Assembly: GCA_013397865.1 (NCBI GenBank)
Contig: VZTI01004805.1
Location: 1,058,607-1,122,606 of the forward strand
Source: Struthidea cinerea
Lineage: Eukaryota; Chordata; Aves; Passeriformes; Corcoracidae
Length of the DNA stretch: 64,000 bases
Direction of reading: 5' to 3'
Shown: positions 23,901-36,098 of the stretch, piece after piece
How the letters are laid out: the number at the start of each line of letters is the position of its first letter
Position numbering within the stretch: position 1 is the first letter of the stretch
The notes under the pieces: model-generated
What the model saw: only the letters and a program-made list of their open reading frames with translations
Database searches by the model: none
Told to the model about the DNA's origin: nothing
Translations under genes and position numbers: made by a program

Positions 23901-26900
23901 AATGGTTTGTTTCTGTCTGTATCAGTTCAAATGAAAATATGCAAGGAAAACATTGCAAGTCTTTGTCAAACAGAAACACAAGACTGTAAGGTTCACTTTA
24001 TTGGAAAAAATATATTTGTGCCTCTTTGACAGCAGAAATCACTCAGTCATTTTCAAGACTTTTGCATCCGTAAACTTTTTTGATTAAATGTAATATTGCC
24101 AAAGCAGAGGATAAATCATAGCGAAAACACTAGCACAGAAAGCAGTATAATATAAAAGGCATCCAAAAGCAGAGGCAATGTTAGAAGTCCTGTGGCCAAA
24201 TACATATATTCTAGGACCAGGAAACCATGTTCCATCTGTTTTGTTGTAATAATAATACTGATGTGAAGTTCTCTTTGAGTATATGGGCAAAGAGCAAGAC
24301 ATTGTTAAAATACACCAGCGTCTTCTAAGGGGCTGAAAGATAGCTAGAGACACAGTGGTGCAGAAAGTCACAAACAGCAGACAATATTTGTAGAGGTGGA
24401 TCAATAACCGTAGTGGAAATTGATCCCTTGGGTAGCCTCTGATCATGCTGATACCTTGTGGAAGAGCATATTCCATGTGAAATAGACTCAGCCTCTTTGT
24501 TAAAGATGTCTTTATAGCTTAACCTGACCAGAGACTCATGTTCTGGTTTCATAGTAGTTTACAAGTTTCAGATCTTTATTTTAATGTTTTTTGGACTGGA
24601 AGAAATATATTTTCTTTCCATAAATATAATAAGCACATGCTTGCATCAGCCCTCCTCAGGAAGATCCTGGTTCCTGTGGTAAGCAATGCATGTTCACGTC
24701 CTTCCCCATCTAATTTGAGAGACAGCAGGTAATGAAGGCAGAGGAGGCTGTTGGCCTTCCTAATCCTTAGGTCAGCCAGATTCAAGGTCACCTTTTCATA
24801 CCATTACCTATAGAACTGGAGATTTCTTCTCACATTTTGCCAGCAAAAGTTAGCAAAATACATCCATGAACCATTATAGCATTGTCTTACAACATTTTGC
24901 CAGAAGGAGATGGTTAGTTTTAATGGCTATGTCAGCAGATGGTCACTGTCATTTATTTTGTTTCAGAGCCTTTTATTTTTGTGGTGCTGGTTAAAAGGGC
25001 TTGCCTGCTGTTCAGTTGTTTGTATTGAAATAATACTTCATTTTGCTGCTCAGAGATCCATAAAAGGGATCACTGGGAAGAGTGAGTGTCACATCAATGG
25101 ACTTCTTATCTAAACTCCCAAAGTTTTTCTAACTCAGCCTTCTCAGGCATAGTGCTAAGCCCAGCTTAGCAACTTTGTCAGAAGCAGTTTAATGAACAAG
25201 TAAGAAAAACAACAATTCAGCAATCCAAATTTGATATGCTGTATATCCTGTACAGCTGGAGTCAATAAAGTAATTTTTTTTCTAATTAATTTACCATCCA
25301 ATTAATAAAGGAAAAAATGGTTTCACCAGTGAAGACAATGTCTACTTTAACTTCAGACCTTAATACTAGAGTGGCCAACTAAGTTTACCACTTATGTGGT
25401 AATGTGGAAATGTCCTTCCAGTATTCAAAAGCTGTAGTTTTAATAGCGGTGAAAAAAGACTTCGGTGAGAGGTGTAGTGCTTGATGGGACAAAATGCTTA
25501 TTTTTATAAAGATGTCACTTGATCAGTTTTGGTAAAATATATTTAGAAACTTATGTAGATAACTACTTATTTTTGGTTTTTGTTTACTTTATCTGCAGAT
25601 ATGTATACTTTGCTCAGTAAACTTACTGAGTCCATTTTCTGCGCATTCAGCTGCTGCAGGATTTTTTATGATCAGATTTTCTTAATGAGAAAAGTCTTGC
25701 TCATAACTGATAAATTATATGATCGCTTTTTAGAAGCAAGATATCTATGGAATTACTCTGTATTTTTTCAGTTGTCATCCTTATGTGTCTTTACTTCTCA
25801 GACACATTATACTTCTGACTTTAAAACCAAAATTGTGCTATGTGGTCAGTAAGGGTCTTGACATTAGTGTGGGTAGCTCCAAAATAAAGGGAAACAAGTG
25901 TTGTTAACTTCAATTTCAAAGGTGTATTTCAATTTTGGCTTTTAGTTTCTTTTTAAGTTTTAAATTTTAGTTTGCTATGAGCTGTGAACTTTTATCAATT
26001 TTATTTTGCTTTCTTCTCCATTTAGTCAGCAATTTCTGATGTCCGTAAAGGCAGTTATTTTGCTCAGGAAAGCACAATGCTGCTGAATATTTGTTGCACA
26101 ATGTGTAGCATAAAAATTAGTATTGTCACTATCAGCTATGGAAATAAAACAGTGAAGGTTTAAGACATGTTCAATAATTAATGATTTTGCTTACAAGATG
26201 CCTCAAATATTTTCATCAGGCCATTATAATTCAGGAGGAAAATACTTGATTATGCGCTGAAATACATTTCATGATTGAGATGTTTGTGTTTAGTTCTGTT
26301 TCTAGAGAAACATTTGGATTGTTTTTCTTCCAAAAATGTGATTTCTTATGGACACACACAGCTGTGATTGTCTAGGAACCTTTTTTACCTGTGCTCCAGA
26401 AAATTATTTAGTCCTCTGTAGCAATATAGCAAACTTGAGATGTCTGTTGTGAAGGGAAGGTGTTTGATCCATGGAAGTAAATAGAAGTTAAAACTTAAGT
26501 GCTGTGCATCTCCAGTCTGTAATGTGGTCACAAGTGAGACCTACCTATCCAAGCAAAATAAAAATAGTTTGAGAGTAGTGCGTGTACATATATATACAAT
26601 AGAATATATATTATTGTATAACTGATGGTTAACAATATATGTAACTGGGAGTAAATATATTGTTAATTATCAAATTTTATTTATTTACTGTTACTGTGAA
26701 AAAGTAAAAGTAAAGTTATTTATTTTACTGTTGTGAATGTTACTGTTCCTCAGCTGTTCAATGAATAATTTAATTCAAAAAGTCATAGGAATAGAGTTGA
26801 CTTGATTTTTAAGATGATCAAGAAAATGTATATAAACAAATGTGCATATACACTCTTCTACACATTTTGATCAAAATAACGTACATATAAATTAAATCTG

Positions 26901-27494
26901 GTACACTGAGTAGGAAAGGCAAAGGTTTTTAAATTATTTTGTATTTAGCTTCTGTTTGTCTGTCTGCTTAAATAGGCAATTTAAAACAACTAAAGAAAAT
27001 GTTGCATTGCCATGGGACTACGGAGTAGAGAGATCTTCCTGAGATGTATCTCTACTAGAACTAGCATTAAGAAGACTTGGGGTGCACTGTTGCAGTTGGT
27101 GCTGAGAACCTGCATTAAAGTGATGTGCACTTTGGGCATTTTTCTTCAGCCAAACTTTTGACCAGTCCCCTACATACAATATATTTGTTGTGAAACTGTG
27201 AAAAGAAAAATTGCGCACTTGACTTCGAACACTAAGTGGTCTAAGAAGTGCTGCACTGCTCTTTCTTCTGCCTCCTGCAGATGGTGGTACATGTTACTGC
27301 AACCATGGTAACATGTCATTTATTCTTGTTCATGCTTAGTTTCTCACATTGTTTCTATTTATCCTTGCAAGTTGCGGAGTAACACAACAGTAGCTGTGGC
27401 CTGAACTTCTTCCTGACTCTGAGGAGGCTGAAGTAAAATGTTAAAGAAAAAGGGGAGTAAGGGGCAGGGAATATATTAACATGTAGGTACTACT
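20962..27494. other. unique AT-rich DNA, no gene seen
   Basis: About 6.5 kb without recognisable genes or transposons. Open frames such as 23020-23352 (+) and 24084-24476 (-) show no family resemblance; the latter is rich in hydrophobic and aromatic residues but has no homology I recognise. A GC-richer patch lies near 22640-22760 and another near 23260-23410. A 12-bp-arm hairpin is at 26629-26666. Confidence 0.5.
26629..26666. repeat. hairpin, 12-bp perfect arms
   Basis: 'ttaacaatatat' at 26629-26640 is the exact reverse complement of 'atatattgttaa' at 26655-26666, with a 14-base loop. It lies within a wider AT-rich stretch (26585-26700) rich in 'tata' and could extrude as a cruciform. Probably a by-product of composition. 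Confidence 0.55.
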
Positions 27495-28632
27495 TTGACC
27501 CAAAGACACCGAATAACCAATGGTTATTTCAAAGATTTCCGATGTAGAGCATCACGGCTGAAAACTTTTGCCAAGAGCCAGTGCCTTGACTTCACTACTC
27601 TTGATGATATTTTGGGAGGTTGCCTATATCTATGTCCAAGAACATTGCTGTCACCCTGTCAAGGAAACCTTGGCACTGCTGGAGTGTACAAGCCAGTGGC
27701 TAAAATGTTCAGGGTGGCCTGCAGATGTGGAAATGTGACTGTTGGTATGCAGGCCTTGGGAGAGCACCAGGGAAAACTTAGGCACAGCTCTACTGCCTGT
27801 CCTGGGAGGACCCATAGTCCCTGTGATGTTCATCAGGCTGGCTTTTAAGGAGCATGCTGACACCTCCTCTCTGTGGACTGGTGGGATCATCTGGAGAATG
27901 TGGCAATCCTACATGATACCCTGTGCCCTGGGTTTGTGAGTGAATACCCAAACCATGGTGTAGTCCAGGTGCTGAAGCGCTACCAGAAAGCTCCAAATCC
28001 TCCTAGCTACTGTCTCCATTCTCAAAATGTGTAAAACTTATTCTGGAACTACAATCACTGGCACAGGAAGTTGTTGGCATTAGCAATGGCCAGGAGCACA
28101 CCACAAAGGGGTGATGCAGGGTCAAGGAATGCAAATTATGTTGATGATGATGATGATCTCAGATGATGAGATCTCCTCCAGACTCTCCAGTGTAATAAGC
28201 CTGAATCTGCAGTTGTGGGTACACAGGCAGGTATCTGTCACCAGCAGGATTTGTGGTGTGCTTATGCCAAGAGGTCTGTTCAAGATAGCCACAGTGGTGG
28301 CATATCTCCAGAGTGTGTCTGTTGGCCCAGATCACAAGTTCAGTGATTTTCCTTTCCTTGAAGTTTGTTAGATGTTTTCTCAAAGTTTGTTGGATGTTTT
28401 CTCAAATTCTGTTAGATCTTTTCTCTTCCTGTTGTTCAGGTTCACGGATCATTTACCAACTTTTTTTCATAGTGTTGCCAAGTATCATATTACCCAGTGT
28501 CAGAGAAGACTTTGGTCTTCCCTTCAGAACCGTTTATTAACTCTTCTGTTTGCTTGGGTCCACAGACTGCATCAAGCTGTATATTTTAGGAGATCAATGG
28601 CATTGATTTTGCTATCAGGAAAATATTAAGAA
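27495..28632. other. unassigned GC-richer block, possible relic
   Basis: This 1.1-kb block has visibly higher GC than its flanks and a run of open frames on both strands (27495-27848 +, 27651-27890 -, 27742-27939 +, 28111-28371 +, 28159-28383 -, 28372-28629 +). On the plus strand, phrases that read like protein pass from frame to frame, as a decayed retrocopy or old transposon ORF would. I cannot match it to any gene or transposase. A short (GAT)n run at 28142-28157 and a 22-bp triplication at 28361-28426 lie inside. There is no clear poly-A tail or terminal repeat. It may be a pseudogene, an unknown repeat or exapted DNA. Confidence 0.35.
28361..28426. repeat. 22-bp tandem repeat, three copies
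   Basis: Three head-to-tail 22-base units, at 28361-28382, 28383-28404 and 28405-28426, share the core 'gttagatgttttctc'. Copies 1 and 2 differ at one position and copy 3 differs from copy 1 at four. In the plus-strand frame they add repeated serine, leucine and phenylalanine residues, but since 22 is not a multiple of three the phase changes with each unit. Confidence 0.92.
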
Positions 28633-31600
28633 AAGGAAGAACAACAAAAACAATAGGTTGTCAATGGATGATGGCAAGAGAAGGCAGAGTGGGTACATAA
28701 AGCAGGATAATTGCCGTATTTGTATATTAATGAGATTTGGGCCTTAGGAGGGTCATGGGCCGGTATAGATGATCATATGAAAAGATGAAATAACCAGTGC
28801 AGTTTGGCTTGTTTTATGTATGCAGAGCACTGTCACCTGTTTGTTGTGGCAGTGGAAGGTTTGAAGAAGCCTGCTGGCACATGCAGTGTGCTTTGTGCCC
28901 CAAGGAACTTCATACTCATACAATCCACTCACCAGACTTGTGTCCCCACTTGGGGCTTGCACACTTTTGGAAACCACAGGGAACACGTCTTTCCATTTCA
29001 ACTGTTTTCCAAAAGGAATGTAATTCATACTCACTGAAACTCGTTCATATCCCAGATTAACAAGGGAAGTCATATGGGCATTCACTTCAGAAACTCACTA
29101 CAGGTCTAAGTGCTAATGTTGTTACATAATAGACAGCAAAATGTGGAAATGTTTTCCATCTTTTGTGTTTGGTTAGTGACTTTTGAGAAAAAAATGTTTG
29201 CTTGGAGTTTTGTTTGTAAAGCTAACCTTGAATAATGCCGATTTCCAGAAAAAATCGACAATGCGTTTTTAAGTTTAACAATCAGATGGGTCTTATAGCT
29301 ATTCTCCACACTAAAAGAGGACTGAAGCTTGCTGTTTCTCAGTGAAAGCTAAAATAAAATGTGGCATTGGTAGAATTTCAGATGAATTTAAGAGAATACT
29401 GTTCAATTGGTATCGTGAGGCCCCAAAGGCTGTTTCTGTTGAAATTGCTAACAGCATGGCAGAAAAGTTGTTTTCTTGCTTTAGTACTCAGAGATCCAAT
29501 ATTGTTGTTCATCCATCAGTAATGTGCTGAAAGCATGTTATTTAATGTTTGTAGTTTGCTTTTAGTCTCCAGAAGGAGACTGTTTTGCAATCTCAACAAG
29601 GAGGTAGAAGAGAGCTATTGTGAGGTAAAAATTGCATTTCTCTTGTCTGCCCTGGAAGATACAGCTTTTTTACTACCCAGACAAAGGAAGAACAGGATTG
29701 CTATGACTCGGAATTGACCCATGTTTAAATTTACCAGTGTAAACTTATGCAAAAGTGTGTGGTTCTTAACAAAGTGCATCTCCATTGCCGAATCACAAAT
29801 ATTTTTTATAAAAATAGTAATGCAGCCATTCAGTGGTGTGGAAGGTGCTGAGAAATAATAAACAGAAATTCGGAATCAAAATTAGGCTTTATCACAATTT
29901 TTCCCTCTTTGTTTACACATATGTAATTATTAATGACCTACATTTCTTCAAAACTGAATTTTACTAATTACTGGTACATCTTTTTGGTAGTGAGATAAAA
30001 GTTATACCTATTACCAAAACAAAGTATACAGGTGAACACCTTTATGATTTATGCAGAACATTTGATGGAGTTATTTTTTGCCTGATGTAGTCCCTAAATT
30101 CTACTTTTACTTTGGAGATGTGAATACAAGTAGTCCTGTTCATGGCCCTATTGTGAAAGTTCAGAATCCATAATTTTCAATAACCAAGAGTAAAGTGAGA
30201 TCCTATAGAGACTATCACTGAGCAGAATAGTCATCAGACCCAAGTTCTCATTTAGGATCTGGGATATCCTTCTCCAGCCTCTCCTTTTTTCTTTCTTTTG
30301 AGTGGTCCTGATTTGTCACGTACATATAATGGGTGTAATCCCCACAACTAAACTTGTCAGTCATTCTCCACCATAATAATCTGCTGAGGTTTTTAAAAAT
30401 CTGGTGATGAGTAGGATCTCATTTAATCAACAAAGAAAACTCTGATAATTGTTTCAAGTGCAGAGCTCTGCTACACTGCAGACTATATGCAAGTCTCTAC
30501 ATTGTCCAGGGTCAGTGACCTAGAAACAAGAACTCCAGTGCTAACAGAGGGACATGAAATGTCAGGAGTTTCAATACAGAGAATGCAACAGAGTAATAAC
30601 ACGGAGCTTTTTGCATGTAGCTTGATGCTTACATTTTGCTTCCTAAAAGGATCTCCAGCAAAAACCTTTTTTGGTTTTATAATTCTCTGTACGGGATAGT
30701 TCAGTAAGCAGCAACTCTGTAAGGGACAACTGCATGAAGCTATTAAAGCCAGTAAATAGGCAGTTTTAAGGTTTCTTTGGTAATGATATGCATTTATATG
30801 TTTTCAAGCCCCAGACTTACAGCTGGCCTTTATTCCTGGTAAGCATTGGAAGAAAAAGATTATGAAAATTGCTGACCTGTAATTCAGATGTCTTTACCTA
30901 TTTGTATGCTCTAATAAAAGGGCTGATTCAACTCACACTGATGCATTCAAGTGAGCTTTCTGCTAGCTAATGTGAGTGCTAAGGTTAAACCAGCACAAAG
31001 ATTGGCATGGCTCACTGCTTGAGTGTTTGGTCAGGATCAGTATTACAACCCATACTTTAGTTTGATTTCAGTGATTACATGACTATCAGTACCTGAGTTT
31101 GCAAACTTGAATCGTGCTTTGTACCTCTGCCTGTTGTCAGGCTTTTGACTATGCTAACAACATATCCCTGCACTGATTCGTGGTGGAGTAACATTACACT
31201 CCTGACAACCATTGCCTGTTTGTCAGTCACAGTGCTGGCCCTGTATTGCTCCTTCCACCACAGTCCACCAACCAGCGAACATTTCTTCCTTGTGAAGATC
31301 CTCCATGGATAAATTTCTGAGACGGTAAGGAGTGCCACAGCCTCAGGCTGCTCTTTATTCCGAGACACTTCATCTTGAAAACTTTCTCCATCATGTCAGG
31401 ACGATTTCTTGCTTTATCCAAAGAGGTGATGGCATGCAACCAGCGACCTCTGGAAAAGGATACAGTGAGATATGTTGTGCATACTCAGCACGTCCCCAAA
31501 AGTATTTGTGACATCAAAGAAGAAAAAAAAGGAAAAAAATCAGTTATATGGCCTGAAGTCTTCTTTGACCTATAGCTGTTCTTACTGTGCTACAGTTTTC

Positions 31601-31849
31601 TTCATATCAACAGAGGAGGACATCTGTTTACTAGACAAACCATTACCTGTGATAGCACAGAGGAGCTGCCATCACCCTGCAAAACTATATCACACCCTTA
31701 TCACATCACTAGTGGTATCTATGCAGATCAGTGACAGTCACTCCAAAGCCTCCACACACCCTGTGCAACTGAGCCAGGATGATGAAAGGGTGACACTTTG
31801 CAAAGTAAAAACCAATGAGCAGAAGTCAAGGCAAAGTATTATTTTTTAC
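28633..31849. other. unique DNA, no gene seen
   Basis: No recognisable gene or transposon. Short open frames occur at 28804-29060 (+), 29342-29717 (+) and 31075-31575 (both strands), with no family resemblance. The frame at 29342 follows a pyrimidine-AG sequence that could serve as a splice acceptor, but nothing else supports an exon there. Confidence 0.5.
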
Positions 31850-32445
31850 ATTACAGAATTACAGAACAGGAGATACTGGAAAGGACCTTTGGAGATCATC
31901 TAGTCAATTCCTCCCGCTCAAGCACGGTGAGCTTCAGCAGGTGGCTTAGCTCTGGGTCTAGTCAGGAGTTGAGTATCTCCAAGGATGGATGTTATGTAGT
32001 CACTCTGAACAACTTTTTCCATTGTTCAAATGCTCCATTTTTTCCTGTGTTTAAATGGCATGTTTATGTCAGTGGGGGTTCATTGCCTCTGGTTCTGTCT
32101 CTGAGTACCACTGAAAAGAACCTGGCTCCATCTTCTTGTCACCCTCCCTTTGCATATTATATACCTTGATAAGATGCTGAGTCTTCTCTTCTAGAAGCAA
32201 ATAGTCCCATCTCTCTCAGACTTTCCTTATAGGAGAGATGCTTCAGTCCTTTAACAATTTTTGTGGCCTTGAATGAAGTCTCTCCAGTATGTCCATGTCT
32301 CTCTTGTACTGGGGACTCAGTCTCAGAACTGAACTCTGCACTCCAAATGTGGAATCAGGAGTGCAGAGGACAAGGGAAAGATATCCTCCCTCCAGCTGCT
32401 GGCAGCACTGCTCCTTTGTTGATGAAGAGTGATCAATTTTACTTT
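31850..32445 (-). mobile_element. CR1 LINE, older diverged copy, antisense
   Basis: A minus-strand CR1 copy. The left edge shows two tail octamers ('attacagaattacagaac'), then the 3' block with 'tggagatcatctagtca'. The body runs through the ORF2 end with 'aaagaacctggctccatctt' to about 32445. It is more diverged than the copy at 20.1 kb and has AT-richer substitutions, suggesting an older insertion. Confidence 0.88.
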
Positions 32446-32485
32446 GCATTACACATGCGAGATACAATTCAGCTTCCTTAAGCAA
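32243..32485 (-). pseudogene. CR1 ORF2 remnant
   Basis: The minus-strand frame includes 'KRDMDILERLHSRPQKLLKD', which matches the conserved CR1 ORF2 segment after the reverse-transcriptase core. Upstream of it, 'STKEQCCQQLEGGYLSLVLC' sits where the 'vilplysalv'-like block would be expected, but is degraded. It is a short broken remnant of LINE coding sequence. Confidence 0.75.
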
Positions 32486-33579
32486 AGAATCTTTATGCCA
32501 TCTATGCCAAATGGGGAAAGGCTATGTCTGAGGGCAATATAAAACATCCATGTTAGCCTAAAATAAACACTGAAGAGTACCTCATGGTTCTCTGCTATGT
32601 ATATGATGTTTATAAAAATATTCTGATTAAATTGGGGGTGTTGATTCAATATTACATGATAATGGTATATGAATGGAGATGACTTTCTGAACATTGAGAA
32701 AAAGTACTCTTCAGTTGTCCTGGTAAGAAGGAATGCTGAAGGAAACATTGAATGGAAGTATGGAGCAAACAGAACTTTTTTGGACTCCACCATTCAATGG
32801 CAATCTGCTGTAGCATAAATTATTTAGAGCAGCAGAGTTCTACTTATCAGACATAACGGGTGAAAAGAGGAGCTGCTTTTAGCTAGAAGCACAGAAAATA
32901 ACTAGATGCTTAAAGAGTCAGTAAGCCATGTGTAGTGCCTCTTCCTTGGAGTCATGCTAGGCTCATTTGTTGCTACAATGGCATATGGGATCCATGTAAT
33001 GCTTGCGTAGCAAGCTATCTTCTGCCACAGAAACTGCCCTGGGCTAATGTGGGCCAGGTCTATGAGATACCATCATGATCTGGATTTCATGTTCTTTTCA
33101 GGACAATCAATTAACTCAGAACTTGGCTAGGTCCTTAGGTGACTTTCATCTGGAGCAATTTCAAAAATGGCATATTTTATTCTCTTTATTCAAGTGCAAC
33201 CAATGACACACCTAGTTTTTTTTGAGTTTTAACATCCCCTTCTTGAAGTACATGTATGCTATATATATATGTATAATACACAGTACAGTATACATGCCTC
33301 TTTCTTTTGGCATATCCACTCCTAGCATGGCAGATGACCAGATTTCTACCTGACCAAGTTGCCTAGTATTGAAGAAAATTTTTTAAAAAGCCATATGTAT
33401 CAGTGCATATTTATGCTATTTCATGTGGGCACATTTCATGACCTGTCTCCCACGATGTGGAACCCGGCAGTGCCACAGGTATATCTCTGTGAAACATTTC
33501 CTGCCTCCTCTGAGATTCCTATTGTGGACCGAGCTCTTGCTTTGCTGTGATTTGTTAAAATAAAACAGAGTGTATTAGT

Positions 33580-33610
33580 AATGTTTATGCATGCCCAGGG
33601 CATAAACATT
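33580..33610. repeat. inverted repeat, 11-bp perfect arms
   Basis: 'aatgtttatgc' at 33580-33590 pairs exactly with 'gcataaacatt' at 33600-33610 across a 9-base loop 'atgcccagg'. An alternative inner hairpin, 'atgccc' with 'gggcat', competes with it. The transcript would form a compact stem, but nothing else suggests an RNA gene. Confidence 0.75.
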
Positions 33611-33684
33611 AAAAGTACGCAAATATCATACTAGAAGTCCCTGAAAACTGGCTGTAACCCCAAGTCTTTGGGTAACTTAAGATG

Positions 33685-33756
33685 TTCTACAGCATAAGAG
33701 AGCTGAGCTCATAGGAATACTTCTACAGCATGAAAGAGCTGAGCTAATTGAAATCC
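33685..33756. repeat. 36-bp direct tandem duplication
   Basis: Two adjacent 36-base units begin 'ttctacagcat' at 33685 and 33721 and agree at 30 of 36 positions, including the shared core 'agagctgagct'. The duplication lies about 75 bases after the inverted repeat at 33580-33610. Confidence 0.9.
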
Positions 33757-35970
33757 AAGGCCAAAGAACAGCGTAAATGTGGTCCAATTAGCAATAAACT
33801 GTGTGGGTGGACATGATTGTGTGTCTGTTAAGGCAAGGGATGTCTGTAACAACAAACAACTGTCGTATGTCCAGGGACTGGCAAGAAGAAAGAAAGGTGC
33901 AACTAAAAGTAATTGACTGAGACAGATATATCCAAGAGAGGTTTTGGGAGACAGATTTGTGGCTCAAAATAGGCTGTGGCTGTTAACAAAGACACCAGAT
34001 TACAAGACAACATTTTTATAATATGGCATCAGGGGAAATAGATGAAAATCAAGTTCTAATATTCATTTTGGCGCTGTCAGTGCAGTCTTGTGTTCCTACT
34101 CTCCACTTCTGCTTGTCTTTCTATTCACTGTCTAGACTAGGCTGAGCTCTGAGTCCCTGTATGTGTGTGTGAAGTGCCTGCAACAACTAGATTCTGTTTT
34201 CAGACAGTGGTCCTATGAGTTAGTGCAATCTAAATTATTAATAATTCAATTAATATTGCATAACTAAATTCATACACTTTAGACACGATGCTTCCTGACT
34301 GTAAGGCTTTCAAGAAAAAGTATCCCCAGCTTACTGAGGAAGAAATGTGAGATAAGCTCGTTTGCTCAGTGTAGCATAAGAAATCAACCTGAGAAACTGG
34401 CTCCCAGCACTATTTTGTGAGTGGCAAGAGGCACAGATGTGCTTTTCAGAAGATACTGCTTCTTGTATGTTCCTTCCTAGACAAGACTGCTTTAATTTTG
34501 ATACAGTCTAAAAAGAGCTAGTAAGTTTCTACTTTTTTCTGCTCTTCAAGTAATGGAAACAGTATTTGTTGGACTAAATATTGCTGAACCATTGACCATC
34601 TTCCACTTCCACAACTGTATTGAAGATGATGATAATAACTAGAGAATTATGTATTTTAAAGTATTATTTGATGAGAAAATGCTTGTAGGGGATTTTTAAT
34701 CACCTGAGAAATTGATACTATGAGGTACAGGAAAATAAATCAGCTTTCATGAGTTTCTTCCTTCCAGAATCTCTCACTTTCATATTTGGATGTCAGTTTC
34801 AGGAGGAAAGGGCAATTATTGTAGATGATAAAAGGTGTTATTGTTAAACACATATTTTTATCACCCCAAATTCCTAATTCTATTTGTAAACTATTATATC
34901 TATTAGGTGCTTATCATTGTAGAGATCAAATAAAGAAGGGCCTTGAGTAGTTTCAAGCTACTAGAGTTTGCTTGATGATTTCTTAAATTATTATTTATGA
35001 TGCATGTATGTTTTCCTGTCATCAATTGATGTGTATATAAATGGAACCTGGAAATGGAAAGTGCAAAGAAAGAAGGGCAAAGCATTCTCAGCTCAATAAG
35101 CACGTTGACAGGGGAGAAGGAATAAGAGTAAAGTATTCGTATTTTCATACACAATTTTAAGGTTTTTTTGGTTTTTTGGTTTTTTTTGGATGAAGTATTA
35201 TATTGATTAGGCAACAAAAGCAGTACAATTTTATATGCAATGAGAAAGACAAGACATTACTTTTTTCCAGTGCTTTGTCCATAGTCTTCAGAATGCTGCT
35301 AATTATTGAGACCTGAATTACTCATAATTTTCAGCTAAAAAAGCAGGAAATTACGTGTTTGCTCAGCATAAGAGTTCCATTGTTTCAATAGCAACTAATG
35401 ATAGACTTTTCTCAATTAGCAAATTCAAGAAGTAATAGATATTTAAAGTGAATAATTTACTTATTTTTCCATGTGGAAGGACTTAATACCACAAACAAAG
35501 TAGATACACAGAAAATGATGTGCAATGTGTTTGCATTACACACCCGGACTTCAGCTAGTGGAAATCATATAAAGACAACTACAGCTTAAAATTTTATTTT
35601 CCTTGTTGCATTTTATATAATTGCTCTTATAATTCTATGTTATTTTTTCAGAAAATTATTAGTCTTGACATAGATTCTGGTCTCTGTACCAGAATGGTAC
35701 AGAAAACTGAAAGACTGGGTAAGGGAAATCTTTCCTTGTTTTCCAGTTCCTCCTCTATTTAAATACTGCTGTCAGATAGAAGAGGGCAGGAGGGCACTCT
35801 GCTGGTGATTAAATAAGGGAGGTTACATGTAAAGGTGAAAATATTTGCAGACCTACTAGTGTTGGTCAAAAGTCTCAACGACACACTGCTCTTGGAGAAC
35901 TTCCTGTGAATAGAAAGATCTGGAAGCAGATGCTGAAATTGTTACCTGAAAATTATTGGAGGAAGCTATT

Positions 35971-36098
35971 GGTTTCTTTTGTGGGTTTTTTTGGTTTGGT
36001 TTTTTTGGTTGATTGCTTGGTTGTTTTTTTGGGTTTGGTTTGGTTTGGTTTGGGTTTGTTTTTTTGGTGTTTGTTTTTTTTTTTTTTTGGAGGGGGGA
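35971..36098. repeat. G/T-rich low-complexity tract
   Basis: A 128-base stretch made almost only of T and G, with many 'ggtttggttt' units, long T runs and a terminal 'ggagggggg'. The plus-strand frame at 35906-36127 through it encodes a run of Phe, Gly, Val and Leu and is not a gene. Confidence 0.9.

Larger units (their letters stand above)
32446..35970. other. unique AT-rich DNA with small local repeats
   Basis: No gene recognised. It holds a short (TA)n run near 33252-33262, an inverted repeat at 33580-33610, a 36-bp direct duplication at 33685-33756, and a T-rich 'ggtttttt' tract at 35161-35190 inside the minus-strand frame 34903-35217, which is therefore not a credible gene. Confidence 0.5.

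Noticed and set aside
24084..24476. 130-codon minus-strand frame with hydrophobic segments, membrane-protein-like
   Set aside because: No known family resemblance, no supporting context, and A/T-rich DNA easily yields hydrophobic chance frames.
28142..28173. (GAT)n run plus 'gatctca/tgagatc' arms as a CRISPR-like or regulatory unit
   Set aside because: A short trinucleotide run with a 7-bp inverted repeat is ordinary simple sequence in vertebrate DNA.
29325..29530. Possible exon after a pyrimidine-AG acceptor at about 29340
   Set aside because: Only a generic acceptor match; no protein similarity and no convincing donor.
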